From Notamacropus eugenii (taxonomy: Eukaryota > Chordata > Mammalia > Diprotodontia > Macropodidae): DNA of 64,000 nucleotides. The notes below the pieces were generated by a model, which saw only the letters and a list, made by a program, of their open reading frames with translations, was not told the DNA's origin and did not search any database. The position numbers and the translations under genes were made by a program. Below, piece by piece: positions 31,251 through 46,200 of this stretch (the first letter of the stretch is position 1; each line of letters begins with the position of its first letter). The DNA is taken from positions 436,859,377-436,923,376 of the forward strand of contig NC_092875.1 in the NCBI RefSeq assembly GCF_028372415.1. The letters run 5' to 3'.

Positions 31251-34200
31251 CTTTTTGAAAAAAAAAAACATATAATAAACTAATGGCATACAGTAAATAT
31301 TCAGTACATAAAGAAAAAAATATAGCACAGTTCTTATATAAAATAACTAAATAATAACTTAAGACTACTGAATTTTGAACATTTTCCCTCAAAGAAACTT
31401 TTTGTGTTTGTTTTAACTTAGTTCTTTAAAAAGGTATTTGAATATTATTTGGGACTAATAAATAATTTATCTTAGTTTCTATAAATGTGAATAATTCCAA
31501 GAACATAAGTATTTTAATATTTATAATAAAAATGGAAAAGTTACTACCCGAGTATGTAGGAAATATGCTTTTGTATAGTTTCAGCAAATATAACTCTTTG
31601 GTGTGAGACAATGTGCAAATACTGTAACTTCTTGACTCTAGCTGCTACCTCTCTAGTAAATGAAATAATGTGAATCCCTTCTGTACACAGCAAGGATATA
31701 CTGAAGATTACTTAAGGAAATAAAAAATACTATGCACTCCTCAAAAGAAAGGTAATATAGAAAAATAATAAGAGTGTTAAAAAGATATTCTCATTGAACA
31801 TCTAATTTTCTAGGCCTCTATTTTTATCTGAATGCATGGTAGCATATAATCAATTAAATGAAAATATATCATACTTTCTAGGGCATTCATATGATGCTTA
31901 CACCATACATTATTACTGTCATATATCTTCAACGTGTATGGATCATAAGTCTCTAGGATATTCTCCCAATGACAATTTCTTCAGTGCCTTCAGCAGATGG
32001 CTTATAAACCTCTCCCAACCACATTCTTAGTGATTTCAGTGTTCATATTGAATACCCTTTTAACAGTTCCTTACTTCTTCCACTCCTGTGGCTTCTATCT
32101 CCACTTAACTTCCTCAAAGTGGCAAATGCCTTAAATCTCAAAATCACCCAAAATTACTCCACTTATACCTGCTTTCATAACATTCTATCTTATCGTATAT
32201 TTATTTATCTGTGTACATCTCCCCTCCTCTCACCTCCCATACCCCACTGATAATTTTGTTAATTCAGGGATCAGATTGGTTTTCATTACATACCAGGCAC
32301 TGAGCTTGGTGCTGGGGACATACATTTTTGAAAAGTGAAGCAGGTCCTTCCTTCAAGAAATTTACATTTTTATAGGGGAAGACAACACATATAAGGAAGT
32401 AGTGACCAAGGAAGGGAGTCTTAGGTATGGTGAATAAAGTCATAAGGCAATCAATTCTCCTTTCCAGAAGTAATGACAGTTTTGTTTTGATAAAATGTCT
32501 GAGTAGTTGAACATAAGGCATGCTCTGGGGCTGGCTAGATAAAATGGATTATAATTACTCACTCACCAATAATGACATTTCAGACTCAGGGAGGAAAATT
32601 GACAACTGACACTGAGGACGAAGTCCCCCCAAATCAGAATATAATAAGCAGACAAAAACTTGAAAAATCATAGTTGCTTGGAATTATTTTGCATAGGGAC
32701 AAATAGTCTGAAGTACCTCAATATCTACTGAAGGTTGTCATTTTATAGTATAGCACAGCATAATAAGTGATGTTGATAATGATGACCTGAATCATCAAGA
32801 AAATGATTTTGTTATAATGCTGTCTATATGATAAACACCTATGTAATACAGTGGTTCAAAATTTTCTTTCTTAAATAAAAATTAGAATAGATTTTTTAAA
32901 AAGATATTTCAGTATTTACAGAGAGGCAATTTAGTTTAGTAGATAAAACATTGGCCTCAAAGTCAGAACCACATGGGTTCACATTCACCTTTATACAAAT
33001 TGTCTTTGTGACCTGCAAAAAATGTCAGACATGGTCCATGTCTTTAAAGATATTATTAAAATAAAACCTAAAACAAAAAGACCCATAAATGCATTTATTT
33101 ATATACCATATACATGCAAATGTTGCAAATATCTCAGAATCCGTATACCTTACCACCCCCTACTCAAGTTCTTTTCATCAACCCTTGTTGGTTCTGTCTG
33201 AACAAGATCTCTCACAAAAATTGCAATGCTTCCTTTACATAGCCACCAGCCTAGTTCAGACCCTCATATTACATCTCACTTGGAAAATTACAATAGTCTA
33301 CTAATTGTTTTCTCTGCCTCCAGTCTCTCCTTTCTCTACCCTACACTGCACAAAGCTGCCAAAATAATCTTCCTTGTACATAGTAAGAACTTCATAAAAA
33401 TCTGACTTGTATTTCCTAAGGTCTTCTATTTTATTCCCTTGCTCAAAATCTTCAACAGTTCCCTACTGCTTCTAAGACAAAAGACAACCTCCTAAGCCTG
33501 GTATTTAAGGCCCAACACAATCTTTGCAGCCATTATACATCATTCCTCTTCACATAGATTTTGAGCAGCTCCTAGATTCAACCTAGGATTCCAGCGCTCA
33601 TGAAGACCATTTGGGGGCCTAAGATGCAACTTCTTCTTTACACTTAAAATCTTTCTCTCCCCTCAAGCTTCCGCTCAGCTACCACCTCCTTCATGAAGTC
33701 TTCCCCACCTCCCCTCTAGTATATGTATTCTGCCTCTCCTCAAATTTTCCTAGAGCACTTAGTCTGGATCTGCCTATTACATCTTATGTTTTATTATATT
33801 TTCCTATGTGCATGTCCAATCTTCCCCCTTCCCAGTTAAATATAAGCTCTTGAAGTAAGAGACTATCTTAAAAAAAAAAAAAAATCTTTCAATCTTTGGT
33901 AGCAAACACAGCCTTTACAAGTGTTTTAACAAATGTTTGCTGTATTATGCATACATAAATATGATGCATAAATTAAATCTAAGTCCCAATTAGTGCAACT
34001 AATGAATTCTGTGATGTGGGTCTTGTATACTCAAATTTTCACTTTTTTAAAGTTATAATTGTATAAATGTAAATTGTCCTTATGTGTACATCAAAACATT
34101 CCATCTAAAAATTTGTGTTACTCAGATATAAAAAGGGAATCTGCAGTGATTTATTTTTAGGATCCTTAGATGGAGATATGTGCCACAAGAATTATTAATA

Positions 34201-37200
34201 GCTTACCCCCAAAGAAAACTCTGTTAAGTCATCAATTAAAGAGGAGTGCCCAAACAGATTTAATAAACAAGACAGGTTTCTTGAAAATGTTCAACAATGT
34301 TACACTTAGGAACTTTTAAAGTTTTTTAGGCAAGGGAATAGCTGATAAGTTAGCTACCAACATATCCATTAAACAATTTAACTAACATTAATATTTATAA
34401 TAAGAATGTACTTACTTTTGAAGAGATCTAGTAATAGGAATTACATCTTCCTTTGTGGACCCTTCATCCTCTGGAAACTATCAATAAAAAGAGCAAGTCA
34501 GGTTAAGTATTAAAATTTACAAAATATAACATACACATGTGCATATATATACACATATATATGTACATACATATACCTTTTATATGTCTACATATATAAA
34601 CATAATAAAAATTACAATGTATTTCTAAACAATGTGGTATATACAATATTGCTGGGGAAACAGAACCTTCAAAAACATCTGTTGATTTTCTGAAGCAATA
34701 ATAAATTTTCATGAATATCTGTCTCCACTCTGATTACAGTGGTAGATGCTCAATTTTGTAATACAACTGTATAACTGCAAATCTAAGGAAAATTATTCTA
34801 TGAGAATTAAGAACTGGAAATAAAGAAAATGTGTTTCAAAGTAAATAGACTACATAATTTGAGTACTGTATTGATTCAAATATTGGCCATAATCTTTACA
34901 GCACAGCTTGTTTATAAAACTATAATCTTGGACAAGAGACCTAGCCATATGATTAATGGCAATGGAGGAAAAAGCCTCATAAAACAATACAAGAAACTAA
35001 AATACTTAATGCTTCCACTTACCCTCCCCATCCTCAGTCCACAAAGTAGTGGACAAAGCTAGTTTGAGTAATCACCCAGGCCTGTGTTTCATATCCTAAA
35101 TGTGAAGAGCCCTGCAAAATTCCCCAATGGCAAGGATTCATTCTAAGTTCTTCTCCCCCCAATCCATAAGAAGCTGAAAATATTGATGATGCTCAGCCAT
35201 GGGAAGGACAGGGAAGATAATTTGGGTGGGGACAGGGGAGAGGAAAGCATTGTAGAGTTGGCTCAACATGAAGAGGTTTTCATGAGAAAGGGAAAGGAGA
35301 TCAGAAACCACCCAAACATCAAGAATTTACCCTGGGCAAGGATGCAACCAGAGTCCCACACTCCATACCTGTGGAAGCTGATGCATCAGATTCAGGAATC
35401 TGTATGAGATAAAGTACACCAGAGAAGTAAAGGGGGAAAGGGATACGAGGGATGAGCTATTCTGAATAGAAAAAAAGGCTAAAGAATGAAAATTCCAAGA
35501 GAAAAAGGTTGGGTATAAGAAGAGCTCCAGAACAGATAAAACAATAATGAGATTCAGACAGGAAAAATGAGGAAAAATAAACAGACAAAAAAGACTATAA
35601 ATACTGAACAAGTATTATACTACAAAGAAAAACCAAAAATACAAAATGGAATAGAATCCTACAGATTTCTCAGAGATCACAGAAAAACAGCAAGAAACTC
35701 CAGAACTGTTCAAAAGAGAAACCAAATATTCAAAAGAAGGTATCAGAGTAGTAACTACATAGTAAAATAAAGTTCTCAATACAGAACTAAACAATACAAA
35801 CAGCAAAGCAAAAAACCTAAAGCACATAATGGATAAAGAATATTCTCAAAGTTGTAGAGACTATAAAAAAATGACATATTAGGAACTTCTCCATAAAAGT
35901 TGAAATAAATTTTAAAAAAGAAAAGCAAACAATAGCTTTGACCAAACTAATTCTGTAGAAACCAAAGTGACTGACCTTGACAAAAGTATAAACAGAAATA
36001 ACTTTAAGGCTCACAGAATTCCCCATACTACATTAAAAGACCTGAAAACCATAAATACAGGAAATAATTCCAAAAAACTTTCCATAACTTCTGAATACAG
36101 GCATTAAAATACTAATGGATAGAATCCACACAGATTGACAATTGAGAAAAATCCCACATTTGAAGCTCCAAGGCATGTAATTAGTTATATTTCAGAATTT
36201 CAAAACTACACCACAAATTATATAAGCATCCAGGAAAAGGGCCTTCAAATATGTGAATAATTTATAAGACTTCTGTAGCCCAAGGATATCAGACAAAAAT
36301 AACAGGATATTCCACAAAGTAATGGATTAGAGTTGCCCAAAAAGAAAGAAAGAAAAAAAGGATCAAGGATATTTTAAACAAATGCACAGAAGACAATGGA
36401 AGGAAGGCAAGAAAATAGGGCAGCTTCAAAAGCTATATGTCGAATTTATTAAAGGACAAGCAAGCTGTGCATGTCATGGCTTCCTATAAAAAAAAATTAG
36501 AGTAGTTCAAGTTGCAATCCCAAATAAAATATTCTCAAAAGCTGAACCTAATCATCACTGAAAAAAAGATGGACCTGAAACAAAATAGATTTCTTGTTCA
36601 ACTGTTTCAGTTGTATCCAACTCTTCATGATCCCATTTGGCAATGATACTAGATGATTTGTCATTTCCAGAACTGAAGCATATAGGGAGTAGGTGATAGC
36701 TAGGGGAATTGGGAACAAAATGGATGCATTTATCAAAAACAAGAACAAAAGGGCAGTACATATGAATGGTAAACAGGACAGCTATTAAAAGAGAAATGCA
36801 CAGAAGCAGAGAGAGACACACAAGAAACAGTAAATGTCTTTGAGAAGAAAGGCCTAAGCAATGAAATAAATCTTCTCCTGTTTACGGGCAGTTATTATCC
36901 CCCCCCAAAAAAAAAGAAAAAGAAAGTTGGATTGAGAGAGGTAAAGGAATAGAAAAAGATCATCAAGACACAAAAAGAAGATATGTGGCTAAAGAGTTAA
37001 AAGAATCTTAAACATCCTAAGGGAAGGATTAAGAGCAGAGAACATACTCATTGCTCCCTTATAAGTTAATTAATAGTTTCTCAAAAAGTATATGGGGATT
37101 GGGGGCTTTTCCAAGTACAGTGGAAGTAATTGAGGGGAGGATAAAGGGATGAGAAAGTATGTTTCATGCTAGAAAAGCAAATAAAAGGCTTCTATGAAAG

Positions 37201-40200
37201 AAATGTTCCCATGGAAGTGGGGGTGGGGAGAGAGGGGAGTGTAAGTTTGTGATGAGAGTGAAGAGATTCATAATGGATTTTGTATAGGGAGAATAGCCAC
37301 AAGACAAGACTACTTTCTCTAAGGGTTGTACTACCTACGCAAAGGGATTCATTTATATATTCCCAGGATTAGTCTGCAGCACCAAGGTGTTAGAGAAGAC
37401 ATAGACATGGAGTAATTTTATCATGAATAAGAAAGTCTGCCCCCCCAAAAAGATAGGCCCATCAAAAATTAAATGAATATATACAAGAAGGGAAAATGGA
37501 GTGAGGTCTATAATAACAGAAATATATACACTGGAGTTAAAAGTTTGTATTCTAGAAGCTCCACCTCTCACAACATAAAATAAATAAGGAATAAATTTGT
37601 CCAAGAATGGGAGAACAGGATTCAGAAGCAAGAAGAAAGAAATGATGAGGGCAAAGTAAATGAAAACCTTTTCAATTAAGTAATTAATTAATTTTTAGCA
37701 TTCACTTCCATAAGATTTTGAGTTCCAGATTTTCCCTTCCTCCCTTCACTACCCCTCCCAAAGACAGCGTGCAGTCTGCTACAGGCTCTACATACACATT
37801 CACATGAACATATTTGACATCAGTCATGGTGGAAAGAAGGACTAGAACCAACGGGAGGAGCCACGAGAAAGAAGAGACAAATGGACAAACAGAAGATAAC
37901 AGACAGCACACTCCATCTGTGTCTGACTCCATAGCTGTGTTCTGAACATGGGCAACGTTTTCCATAAATGAAAACTTTTTAGAAAAAGGCATTGCAATCA
38001 ATCAAAAAACAAGTGCTTATTGAGAGCTCACAACGTGCCCTGTGCACTGGGCTAGGTGTTGAGAATGGAAATACAGACAATAAAATAATGCCTATTCACA
38101 AGGAGCTTACATTCTAATGAAGGCTACTTAAGAATGTTACTTAAACAAAAAAGCTGGGGATGGAGATGGAGGATTTTGAATCACATGCTTACCTTTGCAA
38201 GGAATGGCAAGGATGAATAAGGAGGATGACAGATAAATAAACAGAAAGAAAGCAAAATTTAAAATTTAAGGAAGTTTAAAGAACCTGGGAGAGGGCAAAT
38301 AAATTAGAATGAAGTAGAGAAAAGCTTGTGAGAATACATGAGTACCAAATTAATTTAAGTAGGGTCAAATACTGACTTGTAAAGGGAGGATAAAGTCAAC
38401 ATAAAAGAAATAAATGGCAGAAGACAAAAATCTCACAATCACAGCCTTATATATGAGTGCATTAAGTAACTCAATAAAATGAAATAAAAATGGCAGAACA
38501 GATAAGAAAAAATATATACTGTGCTTAAATATACTGTGTTTAAAACACACGTAAAAAAATAAAGACACATGGAACAAAAACAAGAAGTTCTAAGAAATTT
38601 AATATGCATCAGATGATTACAAATCAATCACAGTCATACTCTCAGAAAAAGCAAAAATGAAAATTCAAAATGCTAAGGACTGTTAGTTACATTACACTTT
38701 AAAGCAAGTATTCTTAACCGTTTAGTGGCCATGAATGTCTCTGGCAGTGTGGTGGAATCTATGGACCTGTTCTCAGAATGTTTTTAAATGCAGAAAATAA
38801 AATACATAGAATTATAAAGGAAAATAATTATATTTAAAATTAACAAACTATTTAAAAAATAAATTCATGGATTTCCCTGAAATCTATCTACAGACTCCTG
38901 ATTAAGAACCCCTGCTTAAAAGGAACCCAAGTCAACAAACCAAAACAACACTAACATATTGGTACAAAATATTATAACATCTAAATTCATAAAGTAAAAG
39001 CTAACTAAACTCAAAAAGACATTAACAATAACACAGTTAACTAGGAACTTTTAATTTTTTTTTCAAATCTGGATAAATCTAACAAGCACAAAGAAAAAAG
39101 AAAATACAAAACGGAATGCACTGCTGGAGAAATTTTATTTGAAAGATTTACACTCTTCTAAATGAGATTAAAGAATACACAGATCTTTTCAGTACCTTTG
39201 CAAAAATAGACCATGTAGTATACAGAAATTAAAAATAAATGAAAAAAAGCAGAACTACCAAATATATCCTTTAAAGGTCATAAGACATTAAAATGAATAA
39301 TAATTATCAATAATTAGTAAAAATAATTAATTACAAATAAGTGGTAATTATTAATTGCAACACAATGAAATAATTAATAATAATATGGATAACAAATAAA
39401 AATTCAGATTGAGATATAAATGGAGATTTAAGAAATCCTGAATAATAAGAAAGTCAAAGAACAATTTATAGAAAAATTAACAACTTCATGATAAAAAACA
39501 ATAACAGTAAGACAACATACCAACATTTTGGGGCTGCAGCTATCCTCAGAATAAAAATTCTCTCTCTGAAAACGTAATAAAATAAGAAATGAGAAAATTA
39601 ATGCATTTAGTATACAATTAAAAAAATAGGGAATAAATAACAAAGAAGTACAAAATACTGAAAATTCAAGGAGAAATAAATAAAAAGGCAAACATACTAT
39701 ACAAATGCTTATCCCTTCCCTTTCCTCTCTCCCTTAGATAATAAAGATCTGTTTTGTTTAAGTGGAAATTTCTGTGCTCTGTGTTAATATTTTCACATTA
39801 CAGTAAGCTCCAAACGTATATAGGATTTAGTTATAAAAGATCACAGCAAAATAAATGGAGGAAAACTGATGGGAGTATTTTTCACGACTTTGGCTAAGGG
39901 GAGAATGATTTACCAAATAAGAGTCAGAGGAGGGTACAAAGGATAAAAAAGGGTTTTCAATTACATGAAATTGAAAAGCTTTTTGTGAATAAAGTAATAT
40001 AGATGGGACAAAAAGAGAAACTTTCAACAGAAAAAATGTTTGCATCAAGTATCTTTGGCAAAGGTCTGATATCTAAGAAAGATACTTTGTATTAATTCCC
40101 TAAAAAGGACCAAGAGTTATTCTCTATAAGTAGTAAAAAGATATGATCAGGTCTTCAGGGTTACATGATCAACAAGATGAAGAACTAGACATGTTTTTCT

Positions 40201-43200
40201 GAACTCCTTGACTTCTCAAACCTCTCCAGGCCAGAAAATAGGTGCCCCAGATAAAGCAACTTCAGCTGTCTCCATGATATAGGACAGCCAGAAATCAAAG
40301 ATAAGATTAAAAAAACCCAAAAAGTAGAAACTAGGAACTGCCACCTCTCCTGACCTCCTGCCTTGAGGGGAAATCCAGAATGAATACCTTATAAATTCTT
40401 ATTCCATGAGGAATACAGAGAATAGAGAGATACTAGATAATTATAGGTGTCATGAATCAGAGAATGACAGTCTAGTTTAGAAAGAAAGAGAAGATACACA
40501 ATGAAGAAAATGAGAGAAACCCTCTCTGGGAAAGCAGCACAAAAAAGTGAAATTTTTAAAACTAACAAACAGGACTAACAAAAAGAGAAGAGAAAACCTA
40601 CTTGGCTAATAGAGAAAAGGGGAAGAGGGGAAGAACTAAATAATTAGATAAAAAAGCAGGAAAGAACACCAATGTCGGTAATTAATTTATATGTTGCAAA
40701 TGCCAAGCATCCTAATTTATCAGGGATGTATTAATTAATTTGTAAGAAGATATAGACAATAACATAATAGTAACAGAGATTTTGATATCCCTTTCTGTTT
40801 TGGATAAGCCTAAGGTCAACAAAAGACAAAATATGGAACTGAACAAATTATTGGAGAAACTAAAGTTAAAAGACTTATGGCATACTCTAAATTGGACTGC
40901 AAAAGATTGTACATATTTCTCACCACCACTACATAGAACTTTTACAAAAATTGACCTATACTAAAGCACAGAGATGTTGGAAACAAATATAAAAAAACAA
41001 GAAAAGCTGATATATCTATTACAGACCATAACACAATAAAAATAGTTGTTAGTTCAGGGACCACAAACAAAACAACACAGACCTAAATAGAGATTCAATA
41101 ATAAAATCCTAAATAAAAAATGGGTCAAGAAAAAACCAAAGAAATGATTATTAATTACGTCAAAGAAAATGTGGGGCTTACTGACTGGAAGTTTTGTTTG
41201 GCCAGACAAGACTCTGGGAAGCCACTAGGGAACCCCTCCGGCTTTGAAAACCCAGATGTTGACGCTGCTCTCACTGCTAACTATGGTCAGACAGTTGGAT
41301 ATGCCTGTTGATCTATGATGTCTATATTGCTTATGTCAGGCATTTGGAAGCGTGTCTGTTGACCTTTGATTTTTCTGTATTTTCTCTGAAGTTCATGGTG
41401 CTGACTTTTTCCCCTGAACTAAGTGAATGATACATATGCTTGATTAAAGTGATTGTTGACCCCTCAAAAGTTGCCTTTCCTTTTATAATGCAGATCTAAG
41501 AACCTGTGATAGCAGGACCCCCCTGTATATGTCAGCGTGCCTGCTTTACATTATGGGGACGAGGATGGGATCTGCGTAAATTAAAAGGAAAGTATAGGGT
41601 TTTGTGGGACTGGGATAACTATCTGTTGTTTCCAGTTGTGGTGGCTATAGTTCTGTGGAGCCCCAAAGGTAGGGATGGCCAGAGTGAGGGCCTGAGTGGA
41701 TTAGCCCAGCTCCTCACTGTGCTGGAGGAGTGAAGGCCCTGAAAGCGTACTGTATTCAGAAACCAGATCAGGGCTGTGAGAGCTTGGAATAGACCCTGGG
41801 TCAGGGGCGGAACCACCCAGCAAAAGTGGAGAATGGCTTGTGCGCTGACCTTGGTGAGGTGAGAGGAACGGGAGCACAGTTGTCTGCACACAGATCCAGG
41901 AGGGAGGAAGGAGCACTTGGCTTCTGCTAGAAGATGAGGAACCCAGGAGCTTGCAGTTCAACCTAGGGGCAAGATGGGAACTGCACAGAAAAGCACTAAG
42001 TGTGCTTTTTTGAAGCCTTCTCCTGGGACAATTTGGGTCCCAGGGGGTGGAGTTGCCTATGGTGGGTGGGGGGAAGTGCCAGGTACCCCCAAGGACTCCA
42101 CCCTGATGGTTGTGTTGCCCAGCTGCCCCTCACGACTTGGAAGCAGGGGCTGGAGCATTGTTAAGACTGGGACTTGGCTCATTAGAGCCTATAAGTGAAA
42201 GTGAATGCAACTGCAGGGTGAGGAGAACACACTCCTTAGAGGATTTTATTTGGACACTTTGTTTTGGATTAAGGAAGGAGGAGTTGGCTGTTCACTCCCC
42301 AAGATTCACCCCCAAAGAATGATGTTATGTTACATACTCTGCAAATGTAAAGTTCATGATGATGTTTATTTTGTGAGAACTATGTTGTATTTACTAAAGA
42401 AATGTTAACGGCCACTCAGATACAAGTTGTCCAAGTAACCTGCTTCAATCATCTGGACTTGGGATCTCAAAGTATAACGCCTCTATTTATTCCAGGATCA
42501 ATGCCATTTAGATGTTAAGGCCAAGGATCCTGGAAGGGTGGATTGTAATGGCAAGCAAAGTAGGATCTTTTGCTGGTTTTGTTTTAGTGTAATCAAGTAC
42601 CACTAATTGAATCTTGCCTTTATCAACCAAGAGTCTTTACTAGGAGTAAAGTATAGAAACAAGAGTTTCCTTAACTAGAAACAGTATATGTATTTGTATT
42701 GTTAATTATTTTAATATGATTAAAGATCTTCCCTACCCATTAATGGGCATGCCCATTAAGGGGAGTTTGATTAGGATTTGTAGGAAGGCCCTCACCTTTT
42801 GTTAAGATTCTAATGAGGCAATGTTTCTCAAGGATGGTGATGCCCTCTGGCTCTAAAAAATGTATAAATACTCTGAGGATGAGGTTTTACTTTGGGGCTT
42901 ACTGACTAGAAGTGTTCCTTTGGCCAGATAAGACTCTGGAAAGCTGCTAAGGAGCCCCTCTGGCTTTGAAAACCCAGATGTTGGTGCTTCCCTCGCTGGT
43001 AACGGTGGTCAGACAGCTGGATCTGTCTGTTGTTCTATGATGTATGTATTGCTTATGTCAGACATTTGAAGCATGTATGTTGACCTTTGATTTCTCTGTA
43101 TTTTCTCTGAAGTTCAGGGTGCTGACTTTTTTCTCTGAACTAAGTGAATGATACATGTGCTTGATTAAAGTGATTGTTGATTCCTCAAAAAAAAAAAAAT

Positions 43201-46200
43201 AAATAAAATGATAATGAGGAAATAACAAAAAATTTCTGAGATGCAGCTAAAGCAGTTCTCAGGGAGAAAATCTTATCTCTGCAATCATATATTAACAAAT
43301 AGAAAAGGAGAAGATTATACAAATTGAATATGTATTTAAAAAATTAAAAAGCTAACAAATTAAAAACAAAACCCTAAAATAAGCACAAAAGAAAAGATAC
43401 TAAAAGTTAGAAGCAAGGAAAAATTGTAAGTAAAAAACTGAAATAACTAAAATTAAAAGCCAGTTGTTTAAAAAGACTAACCTTATTAAAATACGGCAGA
43501 AAATCAAATTAATAAAGTAGCAAAAATGTGAAATTTCTGGTGAAAACCAGAAAAAATAAAAATAACCAGACCATATGCTAGCAAAATTGCAAACACAAAA
43601 TAGAAGAATGCTTCCAAAAATACAAAATACTAATACTATCAGAAGGCCAGAGAGATCTCAAATAACTCAATCTCAAAAAAAAGAAATAGATCTAGCTGTT
43701 AAAAAAAAGCTACAAAAAAAATCCTGGTCCTGAAGAATTCAGAGGAGAATTCCATCAAATTTTCAAAGAACAATTAGTGCCAATACTTCACAAATTATTC
43801 TCAAAAATTAAGAAAATACTCCACCGGCATTCTTTTATGAGATAAACAATAGTCCAAATATCTAAACCAGAAAAAGAAAAAACACAGAAGGAAATTACAA
43901 GCCAATATTACTAATGAATACTGACTCAAAAAATTTAAACCTTGTCAGACAATAATTTATTCAATAAATCATTTATTATAACCAAGTGGGACCAGGGATG
44001 CAAGGGTTATTTTGTTAGTAATATACACAAAAAGATTGGTGATTTAATTTTTTTTTATTCTGCTACTTTACTAAAGCTAATATCACTATCAGATTTTTAA
44101 AAAGTAACTCTCTGAGGATCTCTAAGTAAACTTATATCATCTGGAAATGAGAAAACTGTCTCCTCCCTTCCTGTGCTGATTCTTTAAACATCTTTCTCCT
44201 TATGTTTAATAGTGGACACATTTAAGCATTATTTTGAATTTTAATGGAAAAGTTTCCAGTGTTTTTCCAAGTCAAGAAGCATTTGTTAGACATCTACTAT
44301 GTACCAGGAATTGCACTAAGTACTAGGCATATTTAAAAAAAAAAAAAGTAAAAATAATCCCTGCTTTGAAGGAGCTCACAGTCTAATAGGGGAGACAAGA
44401 TGGAAACGACTATGCACAAACAAAATATCTATCTATACGTGTGTGCATATACATATATACACATTTATGCATATATATAAACATACATACACACATATAT
44501 AAATATATAAGTATATTTATTTATTTATATATAATTTGGTGATAATTAACAGAGGGAAGATATTAACATGAAGGAGGATAAAGAGACCAAGGAAAGGTTT
44601 GTGAAAAGTGAGATTATAGTTGAGACTTGAAGAAAACTAGGAAAACCAGGAGGAAGTGAGGAGGGAATTTCATTCATCAGTGACAACTAGGGAAAATGTA
44701 TGAGTTCAGAGATGGAATGTCTTGTATGAGGAACAGCAAGGAAGTCAGCGTCAAAGTATTTGAGGGGAGAGAATTCTTTAGATTTCCTACTGGAAATGTA
44801 GGAAGGGGTAAGTTATGGAGGGCTTTATAAGCCAAATAGAGGTTTTTATATTTGATCCTAGAGACAACAGGCAGCCACTGGAGTTCACTAAGTAAGGGAA
44901 AGATGTGGTCAGACCTGTGCTTTAGGAAAATCATATTGATAACAGAGTGGAAGAAACACTAAAATTGGGAGAGATTTGAGGCAGGGAGGCTACTGGAATA
45001 GTCTATGTCTGAGATGACAAGAGCCTGAATCAGAGTGATAGCAATATTCACATAGAGAAGGCATTGTAAATGAGATGCTCTCCATTATAAACAATGCTAA
45101 CTCTTGATTACATATTATATGCTTTGATCATATTAAGCAACAGTAATTTTCATTATTTGCATTTTAGTGTTTTAAACACATGATATGTTTTTCCATAGGC
45201 TTTTTCTGCCTCTACTGACTTAATCATGTTTTTAAAACTTATTATTCAATTGTGGAAAAAATTTCCTACAATTAGAAAATCATTACATTCCTAGTAAAAA
45301 TCTAAACCGCTAAAAGTATGTCTTTCAATAATTGCTCTATGGTCTGTTAACCTAGTTAGTATTTTTGTATCAATATTTATTAGTGATAGTGGTCTATACT
45401 TTGTTTCTCTGCTGTCTCCCTCTCTGGTTGAGGTAATAACCATATTTACCCCAAATTAGGAATTTGGAAAGTATCCTCTTTCTCATTTTTGTTAAGATTT
45501 TGAAGCAGAAGGTTAATTTTTCTTCAAATATCTGATAAGACTTCAATTTTAAACCCACCAGGATCAGTGTTTAGGTTTTCCATCTCCTCTTCAATCTGGA
45601 ATTTTACACTTTAATATTCCACTGTTTTTCAGTGTGGTACAGTAGCATATTCAGTCCTCAAGTCAGGAAGACCTGGGCTCAAGGCCTCCCTGCCCCCAGT
45701 CTTCTCGGTGATCTCTAGTTAGCCTCTCAGTGTTCCTGGCAATGGTAGAGGAAGTTTCCTCATCTAGGAGTTCCCTATAGTAATGAAATCACAGCTCCAA
45801 TCCACTACCTCTACCATTTAACTACAGTCTGTTTTCCTTACCTCTCAAGACACAGTCCTCCTCCTCCAAACTGCTCCACCCCAGTCTCCTACTTAAATGG
45901 ACGTATTTGTGGTACTATTTTTTTCTTGCTGCTTAACCTACCCTTCCCTGGCTAGATAACTGTGAGGATCAAGGGAGTCCCACTTCCAGCTCTAATGTGG
46001 AAATAACCTTGTTCCAAGGTTAAGAAATAAGTTCCTCTTTTCTTTTTCCCTGAGGTATTTCTTTATGGGGCCAAATACACAAAGTCAAAATCTTTTGTCT
46101 CCCTTTGTGCCTGACTGACATTAAAGAGCCCACAATCTGTTCTTTTGGAATCTATGTCACTACAATTCTGAAGGACTTATGATGAAAAATGCTATCCATT

